A DNA stretch of 20,254 bases from Alphaproteobacteria bacterium (GTDB taxonomy: Bacteria > Pseudomonadota > Alphaproteobacteria > Puniceispirillales > Puniceispirillaceae): the NCBI GenBank assembly GCA_016780695.1, contig JADHLK010000008.1, positions 1 through 20,254 on the forward strand, in the 5' to 3' direction. A program made the translations under genes and the position numbers. Positions within the stretch are counted from its first letter, which is position 1; each line of letters starts with the position of its first letter. Of this stretch, positions 1 to 7,118 are shown one piece after another. The notes beneath the pieces were generated by a model. The model saw only the letters and a program-made list of their open reading frames with translations, made no database searches and had not been told where the DNA came from.

Positions 1-330
1 AGATGTAGCGAAGGCATCGCCGTCACCATCGTCTGAGTCAGACATATACAGCGTCCAGCCGTCGCCTGACAGAGACAGGTTTTCGGTGGAGTCATGAACA
101 TCAATGTTGGTTGACCAGGTCAGACCGCTGTCTGTGGTAGCAGATGCAGTAACATCAACCTCTGCAGAAGTGGCGATGGTTGAGTTGTTTGCACCATTTA
201 CATCAGCCTGATTGTCTGACCAGCTGGTGAAATTGAACATGGTCTTACCTGAGAGAGTGACGTCAGCTGAAGCAGCAGACACACCACCCAGAGCAACCAA
301 TGCAGTCGTAGCAAGAAGTACCTTACGCAT
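1..330 (-). CDS. Outer-membrane porin, N-terminal part (runs off the left edge)
   Basis: This is the first 110 codons of a gene whose 3' end lies outside the window. The start is the ATG at 330, preceded by a clear AGGAGA ribosome binding site. The product opens with a typical Sec signal peptide (MRKVLLATTALVALGG, then VSAASA), with likely cleavage before DVTLSG around residue 22. The mature part alternates polar and hydrophobic residues (VTLSGKTMFNF, EVDVTASATTDSGLTWSTNID), as expected for beta-strands of a general diffusion porin of Gram-negative bacteria, which would sit in the outer membrane. An acidic run, SDSDDGDGD, around residues 97-105 may be a loop or turn that binds cations. Porin is inferred from signal peptide and strand pattern; the exact porin family and substrate cannot be told from this fragment. 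Confidence 0.8.
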   Translation of the reverse strand, partial: MRKVLLATTALVALGGVSAASADVTLSGKTMFNFTSWSDNQADVNGANNSTIATSAEVDVTASATTDSGLTWSTNIDVHDSTENLSLSGDGWTLYMSDSDDGDGDAFATS

Positions 331-353
331 GATTTTCTCCTAAGATTGAACCT

Positions 354-405
354 GAAACCCGAATCGGTTTCCTGTCTAATTTATTAATTTTTCGTTAATC
401 AGCAA
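354..405 (-). promoter_or_regulatory. Porin promoter region with CtrA-like box and leader hairpin
   Basis: Reading towards the porin, a weak -35 (TTGCTG, 400-405) and -10 (TAAATT, 378-383) are separated by 16 bp. A perfect TTAA-N7-TTAA (384-398), the consensus of the alphaproteobacterial cell-cycle regulator CtrA, fills the spacer. Downstream, GAAACC / GGTTTC (354-359 and 366-371) can form a 6-bp stem, with a GAATC (a GANTC methylation site, 361-365) in the loop. The box is exact, but the region is AT-rich, so a chance match is possible. The promoter elements are weak. Confidence 0.4.
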
Positions 406-675
406 TTTCTACTTTAGAATTTATTAATATTTGGAAACAGGATCGTGATATTTTTGCAACAAACTGGATGCTGCGTTTCCAGCTGCTGATAGGTGCTGCT
501 TGCCCGGGCTGGCCGCCGGTCTGCATGAGCGGTGGTTCGGGGGATTTCGCTAAAATCCTGCAAAGGCGCAGTATTATTCACTTTCTGTAGGTCTCAGCCA
601 GGCTTATGGCAGCTGGATTCAGGTCATAAAACTACCTGCCAGCCCGATAAAAGGCTGGACAAGACAGGCCCCCGC

Positions 676-699
676 CCGGATCATGATCCGGATCATGAT
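676..699. repeat. Tandem 12-mer forming a 20-bp perfect palindrome
   Basis: CCGGATCATGAT occurs twice in tandem (676-687 and 688-699). The two copies create the perfect 20-bp palindrome ATCATGATCCGGATCATGAT at 680-699. It lies about 100 bp upstream of yggS in non-coding DNA. It could be an operator, a cruciform-prone site or a recent duplication. No T-run follows on either strand, so it does not look like a terminator. Confidence 0.75.
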
Positions 700-797
700 G
701 CGAACCATGGCAACGGGGCGGCCAGCTGGTCTATCAGGCCGGGTGACGCAGAAATGTCACAGCTGCGTTTTGGCTGACATCGCAAGAGAGGGACTCT

Positions 798-1487
798 ATG
801 TCTGTTTCCGACCATGAAATGGCAGGCCAGAGATTGGCTGAGGTAAAGAACGAGATGCGCGCTGCCTGCCATATGGCAAACCGGCCGGCCGAAACGGTGC
901 AGCTGGTGGCCGTCTCAAAACAGCAGCCGGAAGCGCGAATCATCGCCATGCTGGAGGCTGGCCAGCAGATTTATGGTGAGAACCGGGTGCAGGAAGCTCG
1001 CCAGCGCTGGGCAGATCGGCGTGCCGACTGGCCAGAATTGCGCTTGCATCTGATCGGCCCGTTGCAATCCAACAAGGCCGCTGAGGCGGTGGCTCTTTTT
1101 GATGTTATTGAAACAGTGGACAGGCCGAAAATCGCTGCCGCGCTGGCAGCCGAAATGACCCGCCAGAACCGGCCCCTACCCTGTCTTATTCAGGTTAATA
1201 CCGGCGAGGAGCCGCAGAAATCAGGTGTTTTGCCAGAGGAGCTGGCCGGGTTTTATGATTATTGCACGAAAGAGGCGGGCTTGCGTGTTACCGGCCTGAT
1301 GTGCATACCGCCAGCTGAGGAGGAGCCAGCCATGCATTTCGCTTTGCTTGCCAGGCTGGCGGCTGATCTGGGGCTGGCTGAGCTATCCATGGGGATGAGC
1401 GGGGATTATGCTGAGGCGATTCGCTTTGGGGCGACCTCTGTGCGGGTTGGCTCTGCCCTGTTTGGCCAGCGCCCACCGCGCCCCTAG
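798..1487 (+). CDS. yggS: YggS/PROSC-family pyridoxal phosphate homeostasis protein
   Basis: A PLP-binding TIM-barrel protein of 229 residues, the usual length for the YggS/PLPBP family. Known members bind pyridoxal 5'-phosphate in the cytoplasm and help keep B6 vitamers and amino-acid pools balanced; no enzyme reaction is established. Family marks are visible: the PLP lysine in VAVSK (Lys41), YGENRVQE at 59-66, HLIGPLQSNK at 84-93, and the phosphate-binding end SMGMSGDY...AIRFGATSVRVG at 197-218. The ATG at 798 follows GAGAGGGA at good distance; a second ATG at 819 lacks a comparable site. The gene stands alone and converges on ribA with 28 bp between stop codons. No terminator hairpin is visible in that gap. 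Confidence 0.95.
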   Translation: MSVSDHEMAGQRLAEVKNEMRAACHMANRPAETVQLVAVSKQQPEARIIAMLEAGQQIYGENRVQEARQRWADRRADWPELRLHLIGPLQSNKAAEAVALFDVIETVDRPKIAAALAAEMTRQNRPLPCLIQVNTGEEPQKSGVLPEELAGFYDYCTKEAGLRVTGLMCIPPAEEEPAMHFALLARLAADLGLAELSMGMSGDYAEAIRFGATSVRVGSALFGQRPPRP

Positions 1488-1515
1488 CTGGCTGGCTGGT
1501 GCTGCCCAAAGGTGA

Positions 1516-2691
1516 TCAGTCTGCTGAACTGTTTTTTGATCTGGCTTTTGATCTGGCTGGCGCGCCGTACTGATCATCCAGCAAATGGCCGGTGCGCGCG
1601 CGCTTGGTCTCCATATAGCGTTCATTATGGGCATTGGCTGGCAGGATCAGCGGCACTCTTTTGGTCACATTCAGCCCATGCTGTTCCAGCTGGGCAATTT
1701 TGTCCGGGTTATTGGTCATCAGCTGCAATTTTGTCACCCCCAGCAAAGACAACATACGGGCGGCCGGGGCAAATAGCCGCTGATCAGTCTCAAAACCCAG
1801 CCGGTGATTGGCCTCTACCGTATCCAGCCCGGCCTCCTGCAGCGCATAGCTGCGCATCTTGTTCAAAAGGCCAATATCGCGCCCTTCCTGAGCCAGATAG
1901 ATGAGGATACCGCCCCCAGCTTCGGCCATGCGCGCCAGCGCGGTCTGCAGTTGCGGGCCGCAATCACAACGCAGCGAGCCCAGAATATCGCCGGTCAGGC
2001 ATTGCGAATGCAATCGCACCAGCGGCGCGGCCTCATCAGCACCGCGCCCCACCAGAACCGCGAAATGCTCCTCGCGCTGGCCAGGCGCCCTAAACATGAC
2101 CATCTGCGCATCTTCAGCCACGGCCAGCGGCAGCTTGACCTTTGTGCTGATAACCAGCTGCGGCGGGCGCGCCTCCAGCTCGGCCAGCTCGCGCGCTTCC
2201 AGAACGGGCAGCCGCCAGACAGTCGCCAAGTTGTTTTGCTCAGCCCGGTCAACCAGCCCGGTCCGGCAGATCAGCGCGGCTGGCAGTAATTTGGCAAGGC
2301 GCATCAGCTGGCACGCCAGATCCGGCAGGCTGCCGCTGCGCTCAGCCAGCAGGCCGCCCGCTTCCGGCAGCAGCGCTCCATCACCGAGCACCAGTGCGAT
2401 AATCTGCTCAGCTGCCAGATCGCGAGCCGGCAGGCTGAAGACAGGCCGGTCTTGCGGCACAGAACGGCCAAAGCTCTCCAGATGGCGGCCGGTCAAACAT
2501 AAAACAGGCTGCGCGCGGGCCATGGTGATCATCTGCTCAGCAGCCAGATCGGCAAATTCAGCCCCGATGCACAAGGCGGCCCGGCCCTGTTGGTCACGGA
2601 TCATGACAGCCCCGCCCCGCCGCAACGCGGTGCTGGCTTGCTCCAGTTTCAGAAGACCGGAATTTGTGCTGTCGGAAATCGTGCCTTGCAT
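1516..2691 (-). CDS. ribA: GTP cyclohydrolase II with degenerate RibB-like N-terminal domain
   Basis: Catalyses the first step of riboflavin synthesis, GTP to 2,5-diamino-6-ribosylamino-pyrimidinone phosphate, in the cytoplasm. The C-terminal half is a full GTP cyclohydrolase II: zinc ligands in CLTGDILGSLRCDC (Cys231, Cys242, Cys244), EGRDIGLLNK at 269-278, VEANHRLGFETDQR at 292-305, and LMTNNPDK. At 391 residues it is about twice E. coli RibA. The extra N-terminal part looks like a DHBP synthase (RibB) domain, but the acidic RibB active-site loop is replaced by RDQQGRAALCIGAE (32-45), so that activity is probably lost. DLAAEQ occurs twice there (48-53, 91-96). I chose the ATG at 2691, preceded by AGGACAGG; the frame stays open to an ATG at 2760, but that would add an unusual 23-residue lead. 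The tail ARSKARSKNSSAD contains a 12-bp tandem repeat at DNA level (1534-1557). Confidence 0.93.
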   Translation of the reverse strand: MQGTISDSTNSGLLKLEQASTALRRGGAVMIRDQQGRAALCIGAEFADLAAEQMITMARAQPVLCLTGRHLESFGRSVPQDRPVFSLPARDLAAEQIIALVLGDGALLPEAGGLLAERSGSLPDLACQLMRLAKLLPAALICRTGLVDRAEQNNLATVWRLPVLEARELAELEARPPQLVISTKVKLPLAVAEDAQMVMFRAPGQREEHFAVLVGRGADEAAPLVRLHSQCLTGDILGSLRCDCGPQLQTALARMAEAGGGILIYLAQEGRDIGLLNKMRSYALQEAGLDTVEANHRLGFETDQRLFAPAARMLSLLGVTKLQLMTNNPDKIAQLEQHGLNVTKRVPLILPANAHNERYMETKRARTGHLLDDQYGAPARSKARSKNSSAD

Positions 2692-2767
2692 AGCCTGTCC
2701 TGCTCTTATGACTCTTAAAATAACAAATCTGGAAAAAGAAAATAACTGTTTTGCCCGCACCCCCTTG

Positions 2768-2798
2768 TTGGCAGGCTCATAGTCTTTTATCCTAAAAT
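2768..2798 (+). promoter_or_regulatory. Possible sigma70 promoter of the response regulator
   Basis: TTGGCA (2768-2773) and TAAAAT (2793-2798) each match the sigma70 consensus at five of six bases. The spacer is 19 bp, longer than ideal. Transcription would start near 2805, about 80 bp ahead of the response regulator start. Confidence 0.35.
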
Positions 2799-2801
2799 AG
2801 C

Positions 2802-2834
2802 CCAGTCAAGCAATGCGGCCCGGTCAAGCAATGC
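2802..2834. repeat. Direct repeat GTCAAGCAATGC, two copies 18 bp apart
   Basis: GTCAAGCAATGC occurs at 2805-2816 and 2823-2834 in the non-coding DNA between ribA and the response regulator. With flanking bases the first copy reads CCAGTCAAGCAATGCG (2802-2817). That matches a site upstream of galU (20133-20148) at 15 of 16 bases. It could be a protein-binding site for a regulator of either divergent gene. Confidence 0.5.
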
Positions 2835-2883
2835 AAGAAGCAGGCTGATACCGCGGCGAGTGAATCGAAATGAGGGGGTGGCG

Positions 2884-3570
2884 ATGCTGTCACAAGCCAG
2901 ATTGCTGTTGGTTGATGATGATGACCATCTCCGCGCGGTCTTGCTGGATCAGCTCAAACGCGAGGGTGTCGGTTTTCTCGCCGAATGTGACCGGGTCGAA
3001 ACAGTCTCCGAAACGGTCACCAGCTTCCGGCCAGATTTGATTCTGTTGGATGTCCAGCTTCCCGATGGCAGCGGTTATGATGTCTGTGCCCAGCTGCGCG
3101 CGGCCGGCTTTACCCGCCCAATCCTGATGCTGACTGGCCAGAATGAAGAAGCCCAAGTGATAGAAGGGTTGGAATCCGGGGCCAATGATTATATCGCAAA
3201 GCCGATGCGGATGGGCGAGTTGCTGGCCCGTATCCGAACACATCTGAAAACCTTTCTGGCCTCTGATGATGTGCGCTTTACTATTGTCGGGCTGGATTTT
3301 ATCCCGGCCAACCGCACGCTGAGCCAGCAAAATGGTGAGCAAAAGGTGGTTTTGACGGAAAAGGAAACAATGATTTTGAAAAATCTGGTGCGCGCCTGGC
3401 CAGAGGGAATCGACAAGACCGAATTACTGTCTGAGGTATGGGGCTATCAGTCCGGCCTATCCACCCATACGCTGGAAACCCATATCTACCGCCTGCGCCA
3501 GAAGATCGCCCGGCTGACCGATCTTTCAGTGATCCGCACCACCGGCAATGGCTATTGTCTGGAAAAATAA
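2884..3570 (+). CDS. Orphan OmpR/PhoB-family response regulator
   Basis: A two-component transcription factor of 228 residues. The receiver domain (about 5-120) has the acidic pocket DDDD (11-14), the phosphoacceptor Asp56 in LILLDVQLPD, Thr84 in MLTG and Lys106 in YIAKP. The C-terminal winged helix shows LTEKETMILKNL, ELLSEVWGY and the recognition-helix pattern THTLETHIYRLRQKI. It should bind DNA as a phosphorylated dimer in the cytoplasm. I chose the ATG at 2884 because GAGGGGG sits just upstream; an in-frame GTG at 2860 has no such site. No histidine kinase gene lies nearby, so its partner is encoded elsewhere. It converges, with 18 bp between stops, on the membrane-anchored His-rich protein gene. 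Target genes are unknown. Confidence 0.93.
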   Translation: MLSQARLLLVDDDDHLRAVLLDQLKREGVGFLAECDRVETVSETVTSFRPDLILLDVQLPDGSGYDVCAQLRAAGFTRPILMLTGQNEEAQVIEGLESGANDYIAKPMRMGELLARIRTHLKTFLASDDVRFTIVGLDFIPANRTLSQQNGEQKVVLTEKETMILKNLVRAWPEGIDKTELLSEVWGYQSGLSTHTLETHIYRLRQKIARLTDLSVIRTTGNGYCLEK

Positions 3571-3588
3571 GGTTTCAGCAGGGTGGGC

Positions 3589-4203
3589 TTATGAAGATGG
3601 GCCCATCATACGCTCATGCACGGCTGCCATCCCGCGCGCTGCCATATCGCTCACCTCAGCAGCGTGTTTTTGCAACAAGGCAACAACCTCTGGATTGGAT
3701 GAGGTTTGCAGCACGCTGATGCCCAGCTCAGTCACCTCAATCTCGGTGTCTATTTCCCGGTAATAGTCAAACAGCCTGTCCAGAGTCGGGGACTGGATAA
3801 TCACCTCTGGATTACGGCCCTCTTGCAGGCGCGTGACCATCATGGAGACATGGGAGATAATCGCGTCCCGCAGCTTTTCATCCGGTGCCTCTGTCGTGGT
3901 TCTTATCCCATTTGGCAGCGTCTCTACAGACCGTCTTATGCCTTGATGCTGTTGAAAAATCTTCCGCAGATCGCTCTCTTCAATCGCCAGCGTATCCTTT
4001 CCCCGCAGCCCCGGCATGGTAGCTTCATCATGGTGATGAGAGGTCTGGCCAGAGGGTGCCTTTGCACCGCCATGATGGCGCTGGTGCATGGCCTCATAAT
4101 GGCCTGGCCCTTGATGTAGGCGCAAAAAAAAGCCGCCGGCCAATGTGGCTGCAACACCGAGGCCAAACCCGGCCAGAATAAGGAGGGGGGTTTTTCTGTG
4201 CAT
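3589..4203 (-). CDS. Membrane-anchored His-rich protein with two 49-residue repeats, function unknown
   Basis: A 204-residue protein I do not recognise by function. Residues 7-27 form one hydrophobic segment (signal anchor, N-terminus in), so the rest is probably periplasmic. A short His-rich linker (His30 to His58, with RHHGG and SHHHDE) could bind metal. The remainder is an internal duplication: residues 81-129 align without gaps to 143-191. Matching positions include Phe83/145, Ile89/151, Glu94/156, Gly99-Ile100/Gly161-Ile162, His118/180 and Gly129/191. The conserved His in each copy suggests paired ligands, but this is inference. The start at 4203 has only a weak ribosome binding site; it is kept because it gives a complete anchor. 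It lies 43 bp downstream of tRNA-Gln on the same strand. Confidence 0.75.
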   Translation of the reverse strand: MHRKTPLLILAGFGLGVAATLAGGFFLRLHQGPGHYEAMHQRHHGGAKAPSGQTSHHHDEATMPGLRGKDTLAIEESDLRKIFQQHQGIRRSVETLPNGIRTTTEAPDEKLRDAIISHVSMMVTRLQEGRNPEVIIQSPTLDRLFDYYREIDTEIEVTELGISVLQTSSNPEVVALLQKHAAEVSDMAARGMAAVHERMMGPSS

Positions 4204-4220
4204 ATTTCAAAACCGAATTC

Positions 4221-4239
4221 AGTCAGCAGAATTCTGACT
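4221..4239 (-). terminator. Stem-loop just after tRNA-Gln, possible weak terminator
   Basis: AGTCAG (4221-4226) pairs with CTGACT (4234-4239) around a 7-nt loop. On the minus strand the hairpin lies 8 nt beyond the tRNA CCA end and is followed, after a short gap, by GGTTTT. The T-run is short, so this may instead be a processing or leader structure ahead of the His-rich protein gene. Confidence 0.35.
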
Positions 4240-4246
4240 ATAAAGA

Positions 4247-4321
<75 letters not shown>

Positions 4322-4431
4322 GTAACCGGCCGCTGGCGAACAGATCGCACAGAGACTGGAAAAGTCCGCGCACTGTAACCATCCGGGCGGTCTTGATCAA
4401 TCAAAAAATAGCCACCCGAACCCGCCCTTAA

Positions 4432-5328
4432 TCAGCTGGCCGGGCCTTGCAGGGCACAGCTAACAGCCCAGAGGCCGCGGCCGGTTAAATCACTGGCCAG
4501 CCAGTCCGCGGCAGATTGGCTGGCCATCAAGGCAAAACAGCTGCTGCCGGAACCGCTCATCGCCGCGCCCAGAAAATCACCCCCGGCTTGCCGCCCGCTT
4601 TTCTCCAGAAGCCCCAAAAACTCAGCGATAGCGGGATGCAGCTGGCAGGCAGGTTCGGCCAGATCATTGCCCAGCTGCAATAAAAACGGCCAGTCACCCT
4701 GTTGCAGGGCGGCCAGCCAAACCGCCTCATCCAGCGGCTCGCTATCTGTTGCCCCCTTGGACCAGGCAGCAAAGACCGGCCCGGTCGGAACAGAAATACC
4801 GGCATTGGCCAGCACCACAAAAGGCAGCCTCTGCGGCGGGGCCAGCTGTCTGATCTGCACGCCGCTGCCGGTCATATGCAGCCAGCCTCCGGCCAGACAG
4901 GCTGGCACATCTGCGCCCAGCCCGGCGGCCAGCCCGGCCAGCTGATCCGGCGCAACGGGCTGATCAAAAAAGCCGGGCAGGAAACGCAGCAGGGCCGCCG
5001 CATCTGCTGAGCCGCCGCCCAACCCGCCGCCGGTTGGCAGGTTTTTTTCAAGCCGCACCGCCAGCGGCGGGATCGCACAGCCAGCCTGACGCAGCGACTG
5101 CAAGGCTGCCCTTATCAGCTCGGCCCCGCCCGCCTCTTTCAACGCCCCGGCGAGCGGCCCGCTCAGCTCAAGCTGGTCTTGTTCTGCTGGCTCACATTCC
5201 AGATAATCACCATAATCGGCAAAGCAAACCAGCGAGGACAGATCATGCCGACCATCCGGGCGGCGGCCTGCTATCTTCAGGAACAGGTTGATTTTGGCAG
5301 CTGCCAACAGCCGCGGCGGCCTGATCAT
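4432..5328 (-). CDS. ispE: 4-diphosphocytidyl-2-C-methyl-D-erythritol kinase
   Basis: Phosphorylates CDP-methylerythritol with ATP in the non-mevalonate (MEP) route to isoprenoid precursors. At 298 residues it is close to the usual length. GHMP-kinase marks are present: AKINLFLKI (11-19) with catalytic Lys12, the glycine-rich ATP loop PTGGGLGGGSADAAALL (98-114), Asp140 in GADVPACLAGG, and the C-terminal AMSGSGSSCFAL motif. The usual GYHEL is GRHDL here. Its ATG overlaps the stop of the upstream TPR gene as ATGA (5325-5328), so translation is probably coupled. It is the last gene of the ETF-QO / TPR / ispE operon. Confidence 0.97.
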   Translation of the reverse strand: MIRPPRLLAAAKINLFLKIAGRRPDGRHDLSSLVCFADYGDYLECEPAEQDQLELSGPLAGALKEAGGAELIRAALQSLRQAGCAIPPLAVRLEKNLPTGGGLGGGSADAAALLRFLPGFFDQPVAPDQLAGLAAGLGADVPACLAGGWLHMTGSGVQIRQLAPPQRLPFVVLANAGISVPTGPVFAAWSKGATDSEPLDEAVWLAALQQGDWPFLLQLGNDLAEPACQLHPAIAEFLGLLEKSGRQAGGDFLGAAMSGSGSSCFALMASQSAADWLASDLTGRGLWAVSCALQGPAS

Positions 5329-7103
5329 TTTGCCGGCTCCAGACCGTTTGCCAGCTTTTCCACAAGCAGCTCATCCAGCTCCGGCTCTGGTTCCAGATCT
5401 CTTGCCAGCTGCCATTTGAAGCGCGCTTCCAGCGGGCGGCCCAGCTGCCAATAGACATCCCCCAGATGATCGGTAATGACGGCATCGCCCGGCTCCAGCC
5501 GATGCGCCTTTTCCAGCCAGGCTACCGCCGTATTGAAATCGCCAAGCCGGTAGAAGACCCAGCCTAGCGAATCTGCAAAAGCCCCCGATTCAGGCCGCAA
5601 TTCAACTGCCTTTTCGATCAGCCCGATAGCCGCTTCCAGATTGCGGTTTTCATCTGCCCACCAATAGCCAAGATAATTCAGGGCCCAGGCATCTTGCGGG
5701 TTCAGCGCAATGGCTTTCTTCAGCGCCGCCTCGGCCTTGCTGTCGGCTCCGGTTTGCTCATAGCACACACCCAGATTACGCCACAGGCCGGCGGAGTCAT
5801 CGCCCAGCGCGCGCGCCGCCTCATAGGCGATGATGGCCTGTCCGAATTCCGAGCGGTAGCGGTAATGATCCCCCAGCAAATAGGCCAAGCGGCTATTTTC
5901 TGGCTGCTGGCGCATGCGTTCTGTTATCATCTGCTCAGCCCGCTGCCAGTCGGCTGCCTGATGCAGCTGGTCAATCTGCAGCATAAAGCCCGGCTGTGCC
6001 CAGCCGCTGGCCGGGTTGATGCCTGCCAGCTGCTCCGCTGATCGGCTCTTATCCTCCAGACTATCCAGCAACTGGCCCAGCACGAAACGGCTCGCCGAAT
6101 TGTCCGGGTCCATATATTGCACCAGATAGGCACGCAACAAGAGCAGCTGCCGGTTGTCCCGGCTTTGCCAGAACCAGGTGAGGTCCAGAATAGCGGCGGC
6201 CAGCGCCTGGCTTGCCTGCGGGGCGGCGCTGTTTTCCAGCTGGCCCGCTGCCAGCAGCTGCGTCAGCCGCGCTCGGTTAAAAGAGGCCGACAGGCCATCC
6301 ACCAGCAAATCGGCCGCTGTCTCTTCTCCCATCCGCCAGAGCGCTCCGGCCAGCTGCAGGGATAGGCGGGTTGGCAGGCCGGGCTGTCTGGCCAGCTCCA
6401 GCGCGACCCGGCGGGCGGCGTCTGTCTGGCCTGTCCATTCCAGAGCCAGTATCATATGCAGATGCATAAAGGCCGGGTCGGCCCCCTCTTGGCGGGAAAT
6501 AACATCGGTCAGTTTTTGCAGCTCGTTCAGCCCGGCCTCTGCCCGTCCTGTCGCCAGCAAGGCCCAGCCCGACATCAGCTGCGCCAGCGGCCGGCTGCTG
6601 TCAAACTGGCGCAGATTTTCAGCCAGCGCGGTCACCGCCTGCCAATCTGCCTCGCGCACAGCCATGGCGGCCGCCGGCTCGCTGGCCAGTGCCACCGCCA
6701 GACCGGCTGCCTCAATCCGGCTTGCGATCAGAGCTGCTTCTTCAATCTGGCCATTCTTATAAAAGGATAAAAAGCTCTGTCGCAGCAGAGCGTCATTTTT
6801 CTGGTCAACCGCCAGAGCGCGGGAAAAATAAGTCGCTGCTGCCTCCAGATCATTCATCTGCAAAGCCTGGCGGGCAATCAGCCAGCTGGCGGCCAGCCCA
6901 TCAGGGCCGGACAGATCAGGACCAGATTGTCCGGGGTTAGATTGTCCGGGGCCAACCTGCTGGCTGAGTTCTGCGCGAGCTGGTGGCGGCCCGCTCTGGC
7001 AGCTGGCCAGCAAGCTGATACACAGCCCGGCCAGCAGGGCCGGCCGGATCAGGCAGGCTGGCCGCGCAGGCTTGAGGCGGGCGCTGTCCTTGCTGTTTGG
7101 CAC
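5325..7103 (-). CDS. TPR-repeat lipoprotein
   Basis: A 592-residue tetratricopeptide-repeat protein, probably a scaffold. The N-terminus has a basic stretch, a hydrophobic core and the lipobox LLASC with Cys35, so it is likely lipidated and tethered in the envelope facing the periplasm. A low-complexity linker rich in PGQSG follows (about 50-68), encoded by a 15-bp tandem repeat (6924-6951). TPR units are clear at about 70-130 (AATYFSRALAVDQKN) and in a run at about 395-565, for example AEAALKKAIALNPQDAWALN and AVAWLEKAHRLEPGDA. The start is a GTG at 7103 with a strong AAGGAGG site; no better ATG gives the lipobox. It lies 15 bp after ETF-QO and overlaps ispE by 4 bp. Its partner is unknown; a role in isoprenoid or electron-transfer metabolism is not implied by sequence. 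Confidence 0.88.
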   Translation of the reverse strand: MPNSKDSARLKPARPACLIRPALLAGLCISLLASCQSGPPPARAELSQQVGPGQSNPGQSGPDLSGPDGLAASWLIARQALQMNDLEAAATYFSRALAVDQKNDALLRQSFLSFYKNGQIEEAALIASRIEAAGLAVALASEPAAAMAVREADWQAVTALAENLRQFDSSRPLAQLMSGWALLATGRAEAGLNELQKLTDVISRQEGADPAFMHLHMILALEWTGQTDAARRVALELARQPGLPTRLSLQLAGALWRMGEETAADLLVDGLSASFNRARLTQLLAAGQLENSAAPQASQALAAAILDLTWFWQSRDNRQLLLLRAYLVQYMDPDNSASRFVLGQLLDSLEDKSRSAEQLAGINPASGWAQPGFMLQIDQLHQAADWQRAEQMITERMRQQPENSRLAYLLGDHYRYRSEFGQAIIAYEAARALGDDSAGLWRNLGVCYEQTGADSKAEAALKKAIALNPQDAWALNYLGYWWADENRNLEAAIGLIEKAVELRPESGAFADSLGWVFYRLGDFNTAVAWLEKAHRLEPGDAVITDHLGDVYWQLGRPLEARFKWQLARDLEPEPELDELLVEKLANGLEPAK

Positions 7104-7118
7104 CCGTCCGGCCTCCTT

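Larger units (their letters stand above)
331..797. other. Divergent control region between the porin and yggS
   Basis: This 467-bp stretch holds no convincing gene. The left part (about 375-450) is strongly AT-rich, unlike the GC-rich surroundings, and probably carries the porin promoter. The right part (about 480-797) is GC-rich with several short inverted repeats: CCAGCC / GGCTGG at 639-658, a 20-bp palindrome at 680-699, and GTGAC / GTCAC at 743-760. An open frame at 532-777 has no ribosome binding site and no protein-like composition. I see no clear promoter for yggS. Confidence 0.6.

Noticed and set aside
532..777. 81-residue open frame upstream of yggS
   Set aside because: No ribosome binding site, unnatural composition (HDPDHDANHG arises from the tandem 12-mer), and it ends just before yggS.
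1901..2782. 293-residue open frame opposite ribA
   Set aside because: Ser/Arg/Ala-rich shadow of a confident gene, with no family motif.
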